From positions 1 through 33,590 of the forward strand of contig JADIMO010000114.1 in NCBI GenBank assembly GCA_017694755.1: a stretch of DNA of 33,590 bases. The letters run 5' to 3'. This DNA is from Candidatus Cryptobacteroides merdavium. GTDB taxonomy: Bacteria; Bacteroidota; Bacteroidia; Bacteroidales; UBA932. The notes beneath the pieces were generated by a model. The model had not been told where the DNA came from. It did not search any database and saw only the letters and a program-made list of their open reading frames with translations. A program made the position numbers and the translations under genes. Shown one piece after another: positions 24,028-32,975 of this stretch (its first letter is position 1; every line of letters starts with the position of its first letter).

Positions 24028-24627
24028 CTATACCATTCCGGAGAAGCCCATGAAGGCCATGGCAAGGATGCTGGCTGTCACAAGGGCGATAGGAATGCCG
24101 CGGAACGGCTTTGGAACCTTGTTCAGGGCAATCTGCTCACGCAGGCCGGCAAAGAGGATCATGGCGAGTCCGAAACCGAGGGATGAAGCAAAGGCATATA
24201 CCACGGTCTCTACAAGGTTCAGCATGTGAGGGTCGCCGCCGAAGGTGAACTCCTTGGTCACCACGATGAGGGCGATTCCGAGCACGGCACAGTTGGTGGT
24301 GATCAGCGGAAGGAAGATGCCCAGGGCCTGATAGAGGGACGGGCTTATCTTCTTGAGGATGATCTCGACCATCTGCACAAGGGCTGCAATCACAAGGATG
24401 AACGATATTGTCTGCATGAACTCTATATGGAGAGGCACCAGCACATAATACTGGAGCAGATAGGTCACCAGTGTAGAAAGGGTGATGACGAAGCACACGG
24501 CGCCGGACATTCCGACGGCAGTGCTCAGCTTGTTGGACACTCCGAGGAACGGACAGCAGCCGAGGAACTGCGCAAGCAGGATATTGTTTACGAATATCGC
24601 TGAAACCAGGATTATCAAATATTCCAT
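24028..24627 (-). CDS. rnfA: Rnf complex membrane subunit RnfA
   Basis: A 199-residue integral membrane protein with six hydrophobic segments. The start MEYLIILVSAIFVNNILLAQ FLG and the later LPLITTNCAVLGIAL are the RnfA/NqrE signatures; the Cys of TTNC and that of GCCPF contribute to the intramembrane iron-sulfur site shared with RnfE. It is part of the membrane core that couples ferredoxin-to-NAD+ electron flow to ion pumping. It is the last gene of the rnf operon, 39 nt after rnfE, and is followed by a strong terminator. Confidence 0.96.
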   Translation of the reverse strand: MEYLIILVSAIFVNNILLAQFLGCCPFLGVSNKLSTAVGMSGAVCFVITLSTLVTYLLQYYVLVPLHIEFMQTISFILVIAALVQMVEIILKKISPSLYQALGIFLPLITTNCAVLGIALIVVTKEFTFGGDPHMLNLVETVVYAFASSLGFGLAMILFAGLREQIALNKVPKPFRGIPIALVTASILAMAFMGFSGMV

Positions 24628-24666
24628 AGTCTGTAATTTCTAATCAGTTATTCATTTGGCTGCCGG

Positions 24667-25251
24667 CTAATTCATCTTCGTGATCTTCCTGAACAGCACT
24701 ATCAGGTAGGCAAGCGCGAGGAAGGCTCCCGGAGCAAGCACGAAGGCAAGGATTCCGTCACCGGAAATGAACTTGAAGCCGAAGGCGGAGCCGCTTCCGA
24801 GAATCTCACGGACAAGGCCGAGGATGGTCAGGGACATGGTGAATCCGAGACCGATGCCGAGACCGTCACATGCAGAATCAATGACGGAGTTCTTGTTGGC
24901 AAATGCCTCAGCACGGCCGAGCACGATGCAGTTCACTACAATAAGAGGGATGAACAGGCCGAGAGTCTCGTACATTGCAGGGGTATAGGCCTGCATTATG
25001 AACTGGAGCACTGTCACGAAAGCCGCAATGATGACAATGTACGAAGGAATTCGCACCTTGTCCGGAATATATGGGGCAGTGGCAGAGATGGCCATGTTGG
25101 AAAGGACGAGCACGAACATTGTGGCCAGTCCCATTCCCATTCCGTTGATGGCGGATGTGGTGGTAGCCAGTGTCGGACACATTCCCAAGAGCAGGACAAA
25201 TGTAGGGTTCTCCTTTACAAGTCCTTTGGTGATAAGTTTGAATTTTCCCAT
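24667..25251 (-). CDS. rnfE: Rnf complex membrane subunit RnfE
   Basis: A 194-residue membrane subunit homologous to RnfA but in inverted topology. Signatures are GLVKENPTFVLLLGMCPTLA near the N-terminus and FIPLIVVNCIVLGRAEAFA in the middle; Cys of GMCP and VNC match the intramembrane cluster ligands. It has about six membrane segments. The start is 12 nt after the stop of rnfG and the gene is followed by rnfA after 39 nt. Confidence 0.96.
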   Translation of the reverse strand: MGKFKLITKGLVKENPTFVLLLGMCPTLATTTSAINGMGMGLATMFVLVLSNMAISATAPYIPDKVRIPSYIVIIAAFVTVLQFIMQAYTPAMYETLGLFIPLIVVNCIVLGRAEAFANKNSVIDSACDGLGIGLGFTMSLTILGLVREILGSGSAFGFKFISGDGILAFVLAPGAFLALAYLIVLFRKITKMN

Positions 25252-25263
25252 TTTCCTGTCCTC

Positions 25264-25923
25264 CTATTTTTCTGTTTGTGCATCTTCCGAGTCCTGTGCA
25301 CCTGCCCATTCATCTGAAGAGCCGGATACGGATGCCCCGGTCGAAACATCCGGAGCGGAGCCTTCCCTGATGGCCTTGTATATGGCCAGCGCATTGTTGA
25401 CTGCAACTATGTACGCCCTTGAAGTGATGGTGGAAGCCGTGATGGCATCGATGTCACCGCCGTCCTTCTTCACTGCCAGCTTTGTCTTCGAAGGATCCAG
25501 GTTCTTGAACTGTCCTGCGAATTCAGGCTCGGTGCATTTCGCCCCGAGTCCGGGGGTTTCGCTCTGGGAAAGCACTGATGTATTGTACACGATGCCGTCA
25601 GCAGTGATGCCGACCATGACGGTCACAGGACCGCCGAAGCCGGAGGCGGATGCGGTTATGGCATAGCCTGCCACAGCCCCGCCCTTATTGACGACATAAT
25701 AGTCATAGCTCTGCCCGCCGGCCTCTATGGAAGCCATTTCAGGCTCGCCGTCAAACTCAGGAAGCACCTGCCTGATGGCGTTGTTGGTCTTTGCCGCAGC
25801 TGCGGCCTCGATCGGCTCCTTTGTCAGGGCATATACCCCTGCAAGAATCGCTGAACTTGCCAGGCAGATGATGCCGAGGCTGAGGACCATATTCTTCAAA
25901 GTGGATTGTAATGCCATGGTCAT
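25264..25923 (-). CDS. rnfG: Rnf complex FMN-binding subunit RnfG
   Basis: A 219-residue periplasm-facing subunit with one N-terminal membrane anchor (about 10-33). The FMN-binding domain contains the PGLGAKCTEPEFAGQF motif. The covalent FMN site, usually SGAT-x-T, reads D-A-I-T-A-S-T-I-T-S-R at 159-169: the attachment Thr (Thr165) is kept but Gly-Ala is replaced by Ala-Ser. Ser/Thr/Asp-rich residues close the C-terminus (about 200-219). The ATG overlaps the rnfD stop by 4 nt, so translation is coupled. It passes electrons through the flavin to the rest of the membrane complex. Confidence 0.95.
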   Translation of the reverse strand: MTMALQSTLKNMVLSLGIICLASSAILAGVYALTKEPIEAAAAAKTNNAIRQVLPEFDGEPEMASIEAGGQSYDYYVVNKGGAVAGYAITASASGFGGPVTVMVGITADGIVYNTSVLSQSETPGLGAKCTEPEFAGQFKNLDPSKTKLAVKKDGGDIDAITASTITSRAYIVAVNNALAIYKAIREGSAPDVSTGASVSGSSDEWAGAQDSEDAQTEK

Positions 25924-26903
25924 GCCCTCCCGTATTTTTTCTGTTTGAAAGCCTTGTTGATAAGAGGAACCACTGAGTTCATGATGAGGACGGCGAAGGA
26001 AACGCCCTCAGGATATGAACCGAAGTACCTTATCAGCATTGTGAGAAGTCCTATGCCGACACCGTAGATGATGCCGCCCCTTGCACTCATCGGGGAAGTC
26101 ACGTAGTCGGTGGCCATGAATACGGAACCGAGGAGAAGACCTCCGGTGAGGAGATTGAAGAGAGGGTCGGTATACTGCTCAGGGTTGATCAGCCAGAATA
26201 TGCCTGAGAACACGATGACGGTGGCCCAGATGGAAAGCGTGATGTGCGGTCTGATGACCTTGCGGGCAAGCAGATATACAAAGCCTATGAGGATTGCTAT
26301 TGCGGAAATCTCTCCGGCAGAGCCTCCTATGTTGATGAAGAGGGTCTGGAGATAGGAGAAATCGTTGGCGGCGAATATCTGGCCGAGGGAGTCGCCCTTT
26401 GCAAGACCTTCCTTGACTGTTCCGAGCAGCGTTGCTCCGGAAGTGGCGTCCACATTGATGAATCCCGCAGGCTTCGCCCAATTGGTCATGGCCACAGGGA
26501 ATGACACAAGGAGGAACACCCTGGCAGCGATGGCAGGGTTGAAGAGGTTCTGTCCCAGTCCTCCGAAAGTCATCTTCACGACACCTATCGCAAAGATTGC
26601 CCCAATCATGGCCACCCACCACGGGCAGGCTGGCGGAAGGTTCAGGGCAAGCAGCACACCTGTCACGGCAGCGGACCAGTCACTGATGGTGCACTGGCTC
26701 TTCATCAGGAATCTCGTGATGAGATATTCCACAAGGATACAAGTAATGACGCTGACTGCGAGCAGCATGACGGATGACCATCCGTAATAGAGGATGGAGA
26801 CGACCACCGACGGCAGGAGCGCAATCACCACATCACGCATGATTCTCGCCGTGGATATGTCTGCGTGGATATGTGGAGATGGTGAAACCAATAATTTGCT
26901 CAT
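25920..26903 (-). CDS. rnfD: Rnf complex FMN-binding membrane subunit RnfD
   Basis: A 327-residue membrane protein with about nine to ten hydrophobic segments. The N-terminal LLVSPSPHIHADISTARIM is the RnfD/NqrB signature, and SGATLL places the covalent FMN on Thr158. FGGLGQNLFNPAIAARVFLL is the other hallmark. It is the main ion-translocating and flavin-carrying core. It lies 34 nt after rnfC and overlaps rnfG by 4 nt. Confidence 0.96.
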   Translation of the reverse strand: MSKLLVSPSPHIHADISTARIMRDVVIALLPSVVVSILYYGWSSVMLLAVSVITCILVEYLITRFLMKSQCTISDWSAAVTGVLLALNLPPACPWWVAMIGAIFAIGVVKMTFGGLGQNLFNPAIAARVFLLVSFPVAMTNWAKPAGFINVDATSGATLLGTVKEGLAKGDSLGQIFAANDFSYLQTLFINIGGSAGEISAIAILIGFVYLLARKVIRPHITLSIWATVIVFSGIFWLINPEQYTDPLFNLLTGGLLLGSVFMATDYVTSPMSARGGIIYGVGIGLLTMLIRYFGSYPEGVSFAVLIMNSVVPLINKAFKQKKYGRA

Positions 26904-26937
26904 TGTTCTTTCTCTTTATCGTTCAATTCAATACTCC

Positions 26938-28305
26938 TTATTTTTTCGGTGCCGTCCTCGCCCTCATGGCTCTGATGACTTCACCCTTCGCTACCCTGAT
27001 CATGTCCAGAAGCGGAATGTTGGCCGGACATGAATACAGGCAGCATCCGCATTCAATGCAGTCCTGGACAGCATTCTGCTCCAGCTCCTCCATCATGCCG
27101 TTGCGGGCGAGCTTGTTCAGGAGGAACGGTTCGAGCCCCATAGGACAGGCCTCTGCACATTTGCCGCAGCGGATGCAGTTGCTCTCAGGCTTGCGGACAG
27201 TCTGCTCTTCAGTGAGATACAGGAGGGAAGACGAGCCCTTCTGCGTGGTGGCGTCAAGGTTGGAAACAGCCTTGCCCATCATCGGACCGCCGCTGACGAT
27301 CTTGGCAGCCTTCTCAGGAACCCCGCCATTATATTCCGCAATGTATGAAAGAGGGAACCCTATCCTGAAGAGATAGTTCTTCTGCCTGTCTGCAGGAAGG
27401 CAGTTCCCGGTGACAGTCAGAGTGTTGGTGATGAGAGGCATGTTCTTCTGAACGGCATCATAGACCGCAAGCGAAGTGGCCACATTCTGCACCACCGCCC
27501 CGACATCTATCGGAAGTCCCATCGACTTCACCTGACGGTGCATGACAGCATCGATGAGCTGTTTCTCACCGCCCTGCGGATATTTTTTCTTGAGGGTCAT
27601 GACTTCTATGCCGTCATATCCCTTTGCCGAAGACTGGAACTTTGACACGGTCGCTGTCATCTTGGCGATGGCCTCAGGCTTGTTCTCTTCTATGCCTATC
27701 ACTGCACGGGAAACGCCGAGAACCTTCTTCATGATGGCTGCTCCAATCACTATCTGCTCGCTCTTCTCAAGCATGATGCGGTAGTCGGAAGTAAGATACG
27801 GCTCGCACTCGGCCCCGTTGAGAATCAGGCACTCGGCCTTCTTGTCCGGCGGCGGGCAGAGCTTGACATGGGCCGGGAAGGTGGCTCCTCCGAGTCCCAC
27901 TACGCCGTTGTTCTTTATCCTGTCAAGAATGAACTGCCTGTCCTCCGGAATATCCGTGACAAGGGTGTCGGAAGTGTCTATGCCCTCCATCCACTCGTCC
28001 GGCTCCACGGCTATCTCCACATGGACCACCTGGATACCGTTCAGGTCCTTGCGGAGCCCGACGGACTTCACTGTGCCGGTCACGGAAGAATGCACATAAG
28101 CCGAAATGAATCCGGTAGGCTCACCTATCACCTGGCCGGTCTTCACCCTGTCGCCCGGAGCAACAATGGCCTTGGCCGGGCCGCCGAGATGCTGTATCAT
28201 TGAAATATAGACAGTCTTCGGAAGAGGCAGGACTTCTATCTTGCTGCCGGCGGATATCTTGCTGTCGTCCGGATGGACACCGCCTATTGAAAATGTCTTC
28301 TTCAT
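26938..28305 (-). CDS. rnfC: Rnf complex NADH-binding subunit RnfC
   Basis: A 455-residue peripheral subunit that reduces NAD+. The N-terminal part resembles a barrel-sandwich/biotinyl-like fold (VAPGDRVKTGQVIGEPTG). It is followed by an NADH/FMN-binding Rossmann-like region (GVVGLGGATFPAHVKL; LILNGAECEPYLTSDYR). The C-terminal ferredoxin domain binds two [4Fe-4S] clusters through CIRCGKCAEACPMG and CIECGCCLYSCP. Its start is 3 nt after the stop of rnfB. The length is in the short RnfC class, without the long Ala/Lys tail seen in proteobacterial RsxC. Confidence 0.96.
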   Translation of the reverse strand: MKKTFSIGGVHPDDSKISAGSKIEVLPLPKTVYISMIQHLGGPAKAIVAPGDRVKTGQVIGEPTGFISAYVHSSVTGTVKSVGLRKDLNGIQVVHVEIAVEPDEWMEGIDTSDTLVTDIPEDRQFILDRIKNNGVVGLGGATFPAHVKLCPPPDKKAECLILNGAECEPYLTSDYRIMLEKSEQIVIGAAIMKKVLGVSRAVIGIEENKPEAIAKMTATVSKFQSSAKGYDGIEVMTLKKKYPQGGEKQLIDAVMHRQVKSMGLPIDVGAVVQNVATSLAVYDAVQKNMPLITNTLTVTGNCLPADRQKNYLFRIGFPLSYIAEYNGGVPEKAAKIVSGGPMMGKAVSNLDATTQKGSSSLLYLTEEQTVRKPESNCIRCGKCAEACPMGLEPFLLNKLARNGMMEELEQNAVQDCIECGCCLYSCPANIPLLDMIRVAKGEVIRAMRARTAPKK

Positions 28306-28308
28306 GGT

Positions 28309-29262
28309 CTACTCCTCTTTCTTTTCTGGTTTTGCAGCAGGTTCTGCAACAGGCTCTGTAGCAGGCTTTGCAGCCGCTTCAACTACAGGCTTCACCTCTG
28401 CCGCCGGTTTTGCAGCAGGCTTGGGTGCCGGCTTCTGGGCCGGAGCCGGGAAATTCACATCATGGATGGCACCCGTAGGGCATTCCACGACGCATTTTCT
28501 GCAGAGCTTGCATTTGTTGAAATCTATGTAGGCGACATTGTGCTCCACCTTGACTGCACCGAACGGACAGGCCTTCTCGCATTTGCCGCATCCTATGCAG
28601 GCCGATTTGCAGGCCTTCCTTGCAGTTTCGCCCTTTTCCATGTTTACGCAGGAAACGAATACGCGACGGTTCTTCGGCCCCTTGTTGCGCAGCTCGATGA
28701 TCTTCTTCGGACAGGTCTTTGCACAGGCACCGCAGCCGGTACATTTCTCCTCATCAACGACAGGCAGACCTGTAACAGGGTCCATAGAAATGGCTCCGAA
28801 CTGGCAGGCGGCAACACAGTCGCCGCAGCCGAGGCAGCCGTAGAAGCATCCGGTGTCGCCGCTGTAGAGGGCGGCCTTGACCTTGCATGACTTGTAGCCG
28901 TCATACTCATTGGTCTTCGGACGGTTTTCACATGTCCCGTTGCAGCGTACCACGGCCACCATAGGAGCCTTCTCAGCGACTTCCATGCCGAGGACAGCAG
29001 CAACTTTCTTCATAACTTCATTTCCTCCGACCGGACAGAAATTGTTGTCCAGATTCGGGGCTTCGACACATGCTTGGGCAAAAGCACGGCAGCCTGCAAA
29101 CCCGCAGCCACCGCAGTTGGCCCCGGGCATCACCTTCTCGACCTCGTCCACACGCGGGTCCTCCTCCACCTTGAACTTCTTCGCAACAAGGTAAAGGACC
29201 ACTGCAAGCAGAAGACCCAGAAGGGTAACGGCCACGACAGTCCAGATAATCGTTGTTGTCAT
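28309..29262 (-). CDS. rnfB: Rnf complex ferredoxin-like subunit RnfB with Pro/Ala/Lys-rich tail
   Basis: A 317-residue subunit that receives electrons from ferredoxin. An N-terminal membrane anchor (about 3-25) precedes the four-cysteine domain (ANCGGCGFAGCRAFAQAC ... FCPVGG). Four ferredoxin-type cysteine motifs follow: CLGCGDCVAAC, CTGCGACAKTC, CIGCGKCEKAC and CKLCRKCVVEC, so about five [4Fe-4S] clusters are expected. The last 45 residues or so are a low-complexity tail of Pro, Ala, Lys and Glu repeats of unknown function, probably a flexible extension. The gene is 48 nt after the RseC-like gene and 3 nt before rnfC. Confidence 0.95.
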   Translation of the reverse strand: MTTTIIWTVVAVTLLGLLLAVVLYLVAKKFKVEEDPRVDEVEKVMPGANCGGCGFAGCRAFAQACVEAPNLDNNFCPVGGNEVMKKVAAVLGMEVAEKAPMVAVVRCNGTCENRPKTNEYDGYKSCKVKAALYSGDTGCFYGCLGCGDCVAACQFGAISMDPVTGLPVVDEEKCTGCGACAKTCPKKIIELRNKGPKNRRVFVSCVNMEKGETARKACKSACIGCGKCEKACPFGAVKVEHNVAYIDFNKCKLCRKCVVECPTGAIHDVNFPAPAQKPAPKPAAKPAAEVKPVVEAAAKPATEPVAEPAAKPEKKEE

Positions 29263-29310
29263 TTCCTTTTATTGTTTGATTGATTGTTTTTCATGTTCCG
29301 CGTCAAAGGT

Positions 29311-29739
29311 TCATTTCCCGGGTGCATCCTTTATATAGAACACAAAATCCTTGGCGAGCCTGTCCCTGAGAAGGTATATGACAAGGTAGTACAATGCCAC
29401 TGCCCCGACGGATATGAGCCCCACATAAAGTTCGTGCACGGTAACGGACGACAAAGATAATATTAAAATCATTAAAATGAGCAAAGGAATGACATAAGAT
29501 AACCACACCGCCTTCAGACCCATCGACCTTTTCAGCACCACCTGCACCTCATCCCCGACCTCACGCAATGAGTACGGGTCGGTAGGAACGCCTATCAGCT
29601 TGACCTTCTCCTCGGACACCCCGCATACCCCCTTGGCATGACAGGCTGAACACGCGGAAGAGGATATTATCTCCACCGTGGTCAATTCCGGCGTGATTTC
29701 AACTATTTTCCCGAGATGGGAAATTTCATTCTTTGCCAT
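29311..29739 (-). CDS. RseC/SoxR-reducing-system-type membrane protein
   Basis: A 142-residue protein from the ATG at 29739 (MAKNEISHLGKIVEIT). An upstream in-frame ATG at 29802 would add 21 residues that overlap the 3' end of the DUF3108 gene and match no family feature, so I reject it. The RseC-family cysteine motif is present as SACSACHAKGVC, followed by two membrane segments (about 80-120). RseC-like proteins often precede rnf operons in Bacteroidota and help redox-related membrane complexes; the precise role is not established. It begins 14 nt after the DUF3108 stop and is followed by rnfB after 48 nt. Confidence 0.88.
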   Translation of the reverse strand: MAKNEISHLGKIVEITPELTTVEIISSSACSACHAKGVCGVSEEKVKLIGVPTDPYSLREVGDEVQVVLKRSMGLKAVWLSYVIPLLILMILILSLSSVTVHELYVGLISVGAVALYYLVIYLLRDRLAKDFVFYIKDAPGK

Positions 29740-29753
29740 ATATTTCTTGTTTT

Positions 29754-30623
29754 TCACCTTTTTCTGACATACGATGAGAACGGGTGCTTCAGTCCGGAGC
29801 ATTCCACCAGCCTGCCGCTCGCCGTGCCCACAAGTATCGGGGCCTCGAACAGCACAGGTATCCTGTTGTCATCATCTGAAATCCATATCGAAAGGTCCTC
29901 CTCGCCGGTGAACACGTTCCCGGCAAGCAGCTTTGCCGAAAACTTTATCGTGTTGACCACTCCCAAGCCCTTGACCTTCTTCTGCTCTCGGCCCCGCCAA
30001 ATGAAATATACATCGTAGACATCATCGTCTATCGCAAATGTCATCGGATATTTCACATTTGGCTCCACCTTGTCGAAATCCATGTTCCTTGCGAGGAAGA
30101 AAAGCGCCGGAAGGTCGTATGTGCAGCTGTCCAGGGGCAGTTCGACATATCTCTGCCCGCTGGAGGAGGAAAAGACATCCGCTATGATACGGTCGCCCTC
30201 AGCCGCGTTCCAGGCATAGACATATTCATTCTTTGCTATGTATTTCCCCTCCTTTGTGTCGCGTGAGAAGCGCAGAGGACGGATGCCGTCACGGGTGAAC
30301 CACGAGGAGAAGTCTTCCCTCACCTTGAAAAACAGGTCATACAGCCTGGTCGTCTGCCCGTAGACAGAGCATTTGAACGCCTCTTCCCCATTGAATGTCA
30401 ATGAATCGAGATTGACCGTTGCCCAGCCCACATCGGAGTCGATGACTCCCCACTCGTAATGTATGGTGAATTTCAGATACTCCCCTGCCTTGTATGCAAG
30501 GTCCTCCTCGGAGAGTGACATCACGGGGATGCACCCGCTCTGCCTTCCCTCACGTTCACCGGCAAAGGAAGAGACAGTGGCAATGCACAGCAACACCAGG
30601 GCAGATATGAGGGTCCTTACCAT
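29754..30623 (-). CDS. DUF3108 exported protein
   Basis: A 289-residue protein with an N-terminal signal peptide (MVRTLISALVLLCIATVSSF AGE). The mature part is beta-rich and matches the DUF3108 pattern: YKAGEYLKFTIHYEWGVIDS DVGWATV near the start, DLFFKVREDFSSWF, and GLGVVNTIKFSAKLL before the final strands. No catalytic motif is seen; function is unknown, and an envelope location is predicted. Its start codon shares one base with the stop of dnaB (TAATG), so the two are translationally coupled. It is the link between the replication gene and the redox genes downstream. Confidence 0.85.
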   Translation of the reverse strand: MVRTLISALVLLCIATVSSFAGEREGRQSGCIPVMSLSEEDLAYKAGEYLKFTIHYEWGVIDSDVGWATVNLDSLTFNGEEAFKCSVYGQTTRLYDLFFKVREDFSSWFTRDGIRPLRFSRDTKEGKYIAKNEYVYAWNAAEGDRIIADVFSSSSGQRYVELPLDSCTYDLPALFFLARNMDFDKVEPNVKYPMTFAIDDDVYDVYFIWRGREQKKVKGLGVVNTIKFSAKLLAGNVFTGEEDLSIWISDDDNRIPVLFEAPILVGTASGRLVECSGLKHPFSSYVRKR

Positions 30624-32155
30624 TACATGAATTCCGTATTTTCACCGAACTCTTTTCCGGCTTCAATGCTGAAAGGGTCATAAGCATTCTGTGCAGGTCC
30701 GGATGGCAAATTCATCCCGGAATCCACGATAGACGGAGACACCTGGTTGACAAGAGTGTCTGCCATGTCCACGAAACGCACTTCCGAGTGTCTGAACATC
30801 ATGTCGATGTCGGCAATCTCACCGTTCCTGTGCTTGGCAATGATGATCTGGGTCTTGCCTGCGTCCTCCGGATTCTCTGACAGCCCCTGATAATCAAGCC
30901 TGTGTATGAAAATCACCATATCCGCATCCTGCTCGATGGATCCTGATTCACGCAGGTCGCTGAGCTGCGGACGGTTATTGGAGCCCGTCCTCTGCACTGC
31001 CTGACGGCTGAGCTGCGACAGAGCTATGATAGGCACATTCATTTCCTTTGCCGTGGCCTTCAATGTCCTTGATATCGCAGCCACCTCCTGCTCCCTCATG
31101 CCCCGGAGCTCGGCCGGCCCCTGCATGAGCTGGAGATAGTCGACTATCACAAGGCGCACGCCCTTCTGCCTCACCAGGCGCTTCACCTTGGAGCGGAACT
31201 CCATAACCGGAAGCGACGGTGTGTCGTCAATATACAGCGGTGCCTTGGCAAGGTCCTTCAGCTTCTGCTCCAGCTGGACCCATTCATACGGTTCCAGCTT
31301 CTGTCCGCCCTTGATCTTGTCCGCACTGAGACCGGTCTCCGTGACCATCATACGCTTGGCAAGCTGGATGGCCGGCATCTCCAGTGAGAAGAAAGCCACC
31401 GGCATATGATACTGCACAGCCGCATTCCTGGCCAGATTCAGCACAAACGCGGTCTTTCCGACCGACGGCCTCGCGGCAAGTATGATGAGGTCCGAAGCCT
31501 GCCACCCGAGAGTGATCCTGTCAATGGACGGATAGCCGGAAGGGACCCCGCTGAGACCGGTGGAATCCTGCAGCCGTTCTATATCGGCAATGGCCTGATT
31601 GATAACAGAACCGATTTCTTTCTCGACCGATTTCTGATTGTCGGCCGTCGCACCGAATATCTCGGTCTGGGCCATGTCGGTCAGGTCATCTACATTTACC
31701 GTATCATCATAGGCATTCTTCAATATCTTGTATGATGCGGTAATCAGCTGTCTCTGGGTATTCTTCTGCTTGAGTATCTTGATGTAATACTCGACATGGG
31801 CAGCAGCACCGACCTTCTGGGAAAGTCTGGCAAGCGCCACCGGACCGCCGACAATCTCAAGATTACCCTGCGACTTCAGTTTCTGGGATACGGTCAGCAG
31901 GTCAATTGATGTATGTTCATTGACAAGCGCGGACATTGCCTGGAAGATCATCCTGTGCTTCTCGTCATAGAAACAGGATGCTTCAAGCTCCTCCATTGCC
32001 TCGTCCACACAGTTCGGCTCTATCAGAAGCGCTCCGATGACAGCCTCTTCTACGTCAAGAGCCTGAGGCGGTTTGTTTCCCACCTCAAGCCCCAGCATTT
32101 CAAGATCTACACTTTCCTTCTTCCGCGTTGTCCGCCGTTTTCTCTCCTCGGCCAT
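30623..32155 (-). CDS. dnaB: Replicative DNA helicase DnaB
   Basis: A 510-residue hexameric helicase. The N-terminal domain starts with PQALDVEEAVIGALLIEP. The RecA-like motor has Walker A AARPSVGKTAFVLN, then FFSLEMPAIQLAKRM, Walker B RLVIVDYLQLM and the arginine-finger region QLSDLRESGSIEQDADMVIF, all intact. It unwinds DNA at the fork and recruits primase. No intein or frameshift is present. The first 25 residues are basic and Lys/Arg-rich. It begins 5 nt downstream of the zinc-ribbon gene and its stop overlaps the DUF3108 start. Confidence 0.96.
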   Translation of the reverse strand: MAEERKRRTTRKKESVDLEMLGLEVGNKPPQALDVEEAVIGALLIEPNCVDEAMEELEASCFYDEKHRMIFQAMSALVNEHTSIDLLTVSQKLKSQGNLEIVGGPVALARLSQKVGAAAHVEYYIKILKQKNTQRQLITASYKILKNAYDDTVNVDDLTDMAQTEIFGATADNQKSVEKEIGSVINQAIADIERLQDSTGLSGVPSGYPSIDRITLGWQASDLIILAARPSVGKTAFVLNLARNAAVQYHMPVAFFSLEMPAIQLAKRMMVTETGLSADKIKGGQKLEPYEWVQLEQKLKDLAKAPLYIDDTPSLPVMEFRSKVKRLVRQKGVRLVIVDYLQLMQGPAELRGMREQEVAAISRTLKATAKEMNVPIIALSQLSRQAVQRTGSNNRPQLSDLRESGSIEQDADMVIFIHRLDYQGLSENPEDAGKTQIIIAKHRNGEIADIDMMFRHSEVRFVDMADTLVNQVSPSIVDSGMNLPSGPAQNAYDPFSIEAGKEFGENTEFM

Positions 32156-32160
32156 GACTG

Positions 32161-32970
32161 CTATTCGAAGTCAGGATTTACAAGTATCCTTCCGCAATAT
32201 TCACAGATTATCATCTTCCTGTTGGAAGCGATGTCAATGAGCCTCTGCGGCGGGATAGTGTTGAAGCATCCTCCGCATGAGTCCCCGTTAAAGACAGACA
32301 CCACTGCAAGATGATTGTTGCAGCTGCTTCTGATGCGGTCGTATGCGCTCATCGTCCTGGCATCTATCTTTGCTGCATAGGCATCCCTTCCGGCCCTGAG
32401 CTTCTCCTCCTCCCGGGAAGTGGACTCCACGATGGTGGCAAGTTCCTGCTTCTTTGCCTTGAGGTCATCATTCTTGACTGCCACGCGGGCCTTTATGTCC
32501 TCCAGGTCAGCCTTTCGCGCCGCGATGGCATCCTTGGTCTCGTTGATGTTCTTTTCTGCTATCTGCCTGAGGAGCTCCTGATTTTCAATCTCCTTGTTGA
32601 GTGAATCATATTCACGGCTGTTGGCCACATTGTCAAGCTGGGACCGGTATTTTTCTATCTGGGCATCACACTCGGTAATGTTCAGCTTGTTTTCGGCAAT
32701 CGACTTGTTGGCATCGTCGATCTTTGTCATGATATTGGCTGACTTTGCTTTAAGCTCCGCAATCTCATTCTCGAGATTTTCCACCTCGACAGGAAGTTCG
32801 CCCCTGAGCTGGAGTATCTTGTCTATCTCCGTGTCTGCCTGCTGGAGTGCATACAGCGTCTTGAGCTTTTCCTCAACGCTCAAGTCAGAGTCGGCGAAAC
32901 TTTTCTGAATGGACACGAAAGTCTCCCTCTGGTCGATGGGAGTTTCGATTTTTTTTGTCTTTTTAGCCAT
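32161..32970 (-). CDS. C4-type zinc-ribbon coiled-coil protein
   Basis: A 269-residue cytoplasmic protein from the ATG at 32970, a few bases after the upstream Nif3-like stop; a TTG at 32979 is the alternative. Residues of about 45-205 are heptad-rich (ELPVEVENLENEIAELKAKS; EYDSLNKEIENQELLRQIAE), a long coiled coil. The C-terminal part carries the zinc-ribbon cysteines CGGC and CEYC in a PPQRLIDIASNRKMIICEYC context. This matches the CT398-like zinc-ribbon family. Nif3-like neighbours are usual in many genomes. Function is not established. Confidence 0.9.
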   Translation of the reverse strand: MAKKTKKIETPIDQRETFVSIQKSFADSDLSVEEKLKTLYALQQADTEIDKILQLRGELPVEVENLENEIAELKAKSANIMTKIDDANKSIAENKLNITECDAQIEKYRSQLDNVANSREYDSLNKEIENQELLRQIAEKNINETKDAIAARKADLEDIKARVAVKNDDLKAKKQELATIVESTSREEEKLRAGRDAYAAKIDARTMSAYDRIRSSCNNHLAVVSVFNGDSCGGCFNTIPPQRLIDIASNRKMIICEYCGRILVNPDFE

Positions 32971-32975
32971 ATCTA

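Noticed and set aside
29740..29802. Upstream ATG for the RseC-like protein
   Set aside because: It would overlap the DUF3108 coding end and add residues not seen in the family; ATG at 29739 gives a normal N-terminus.
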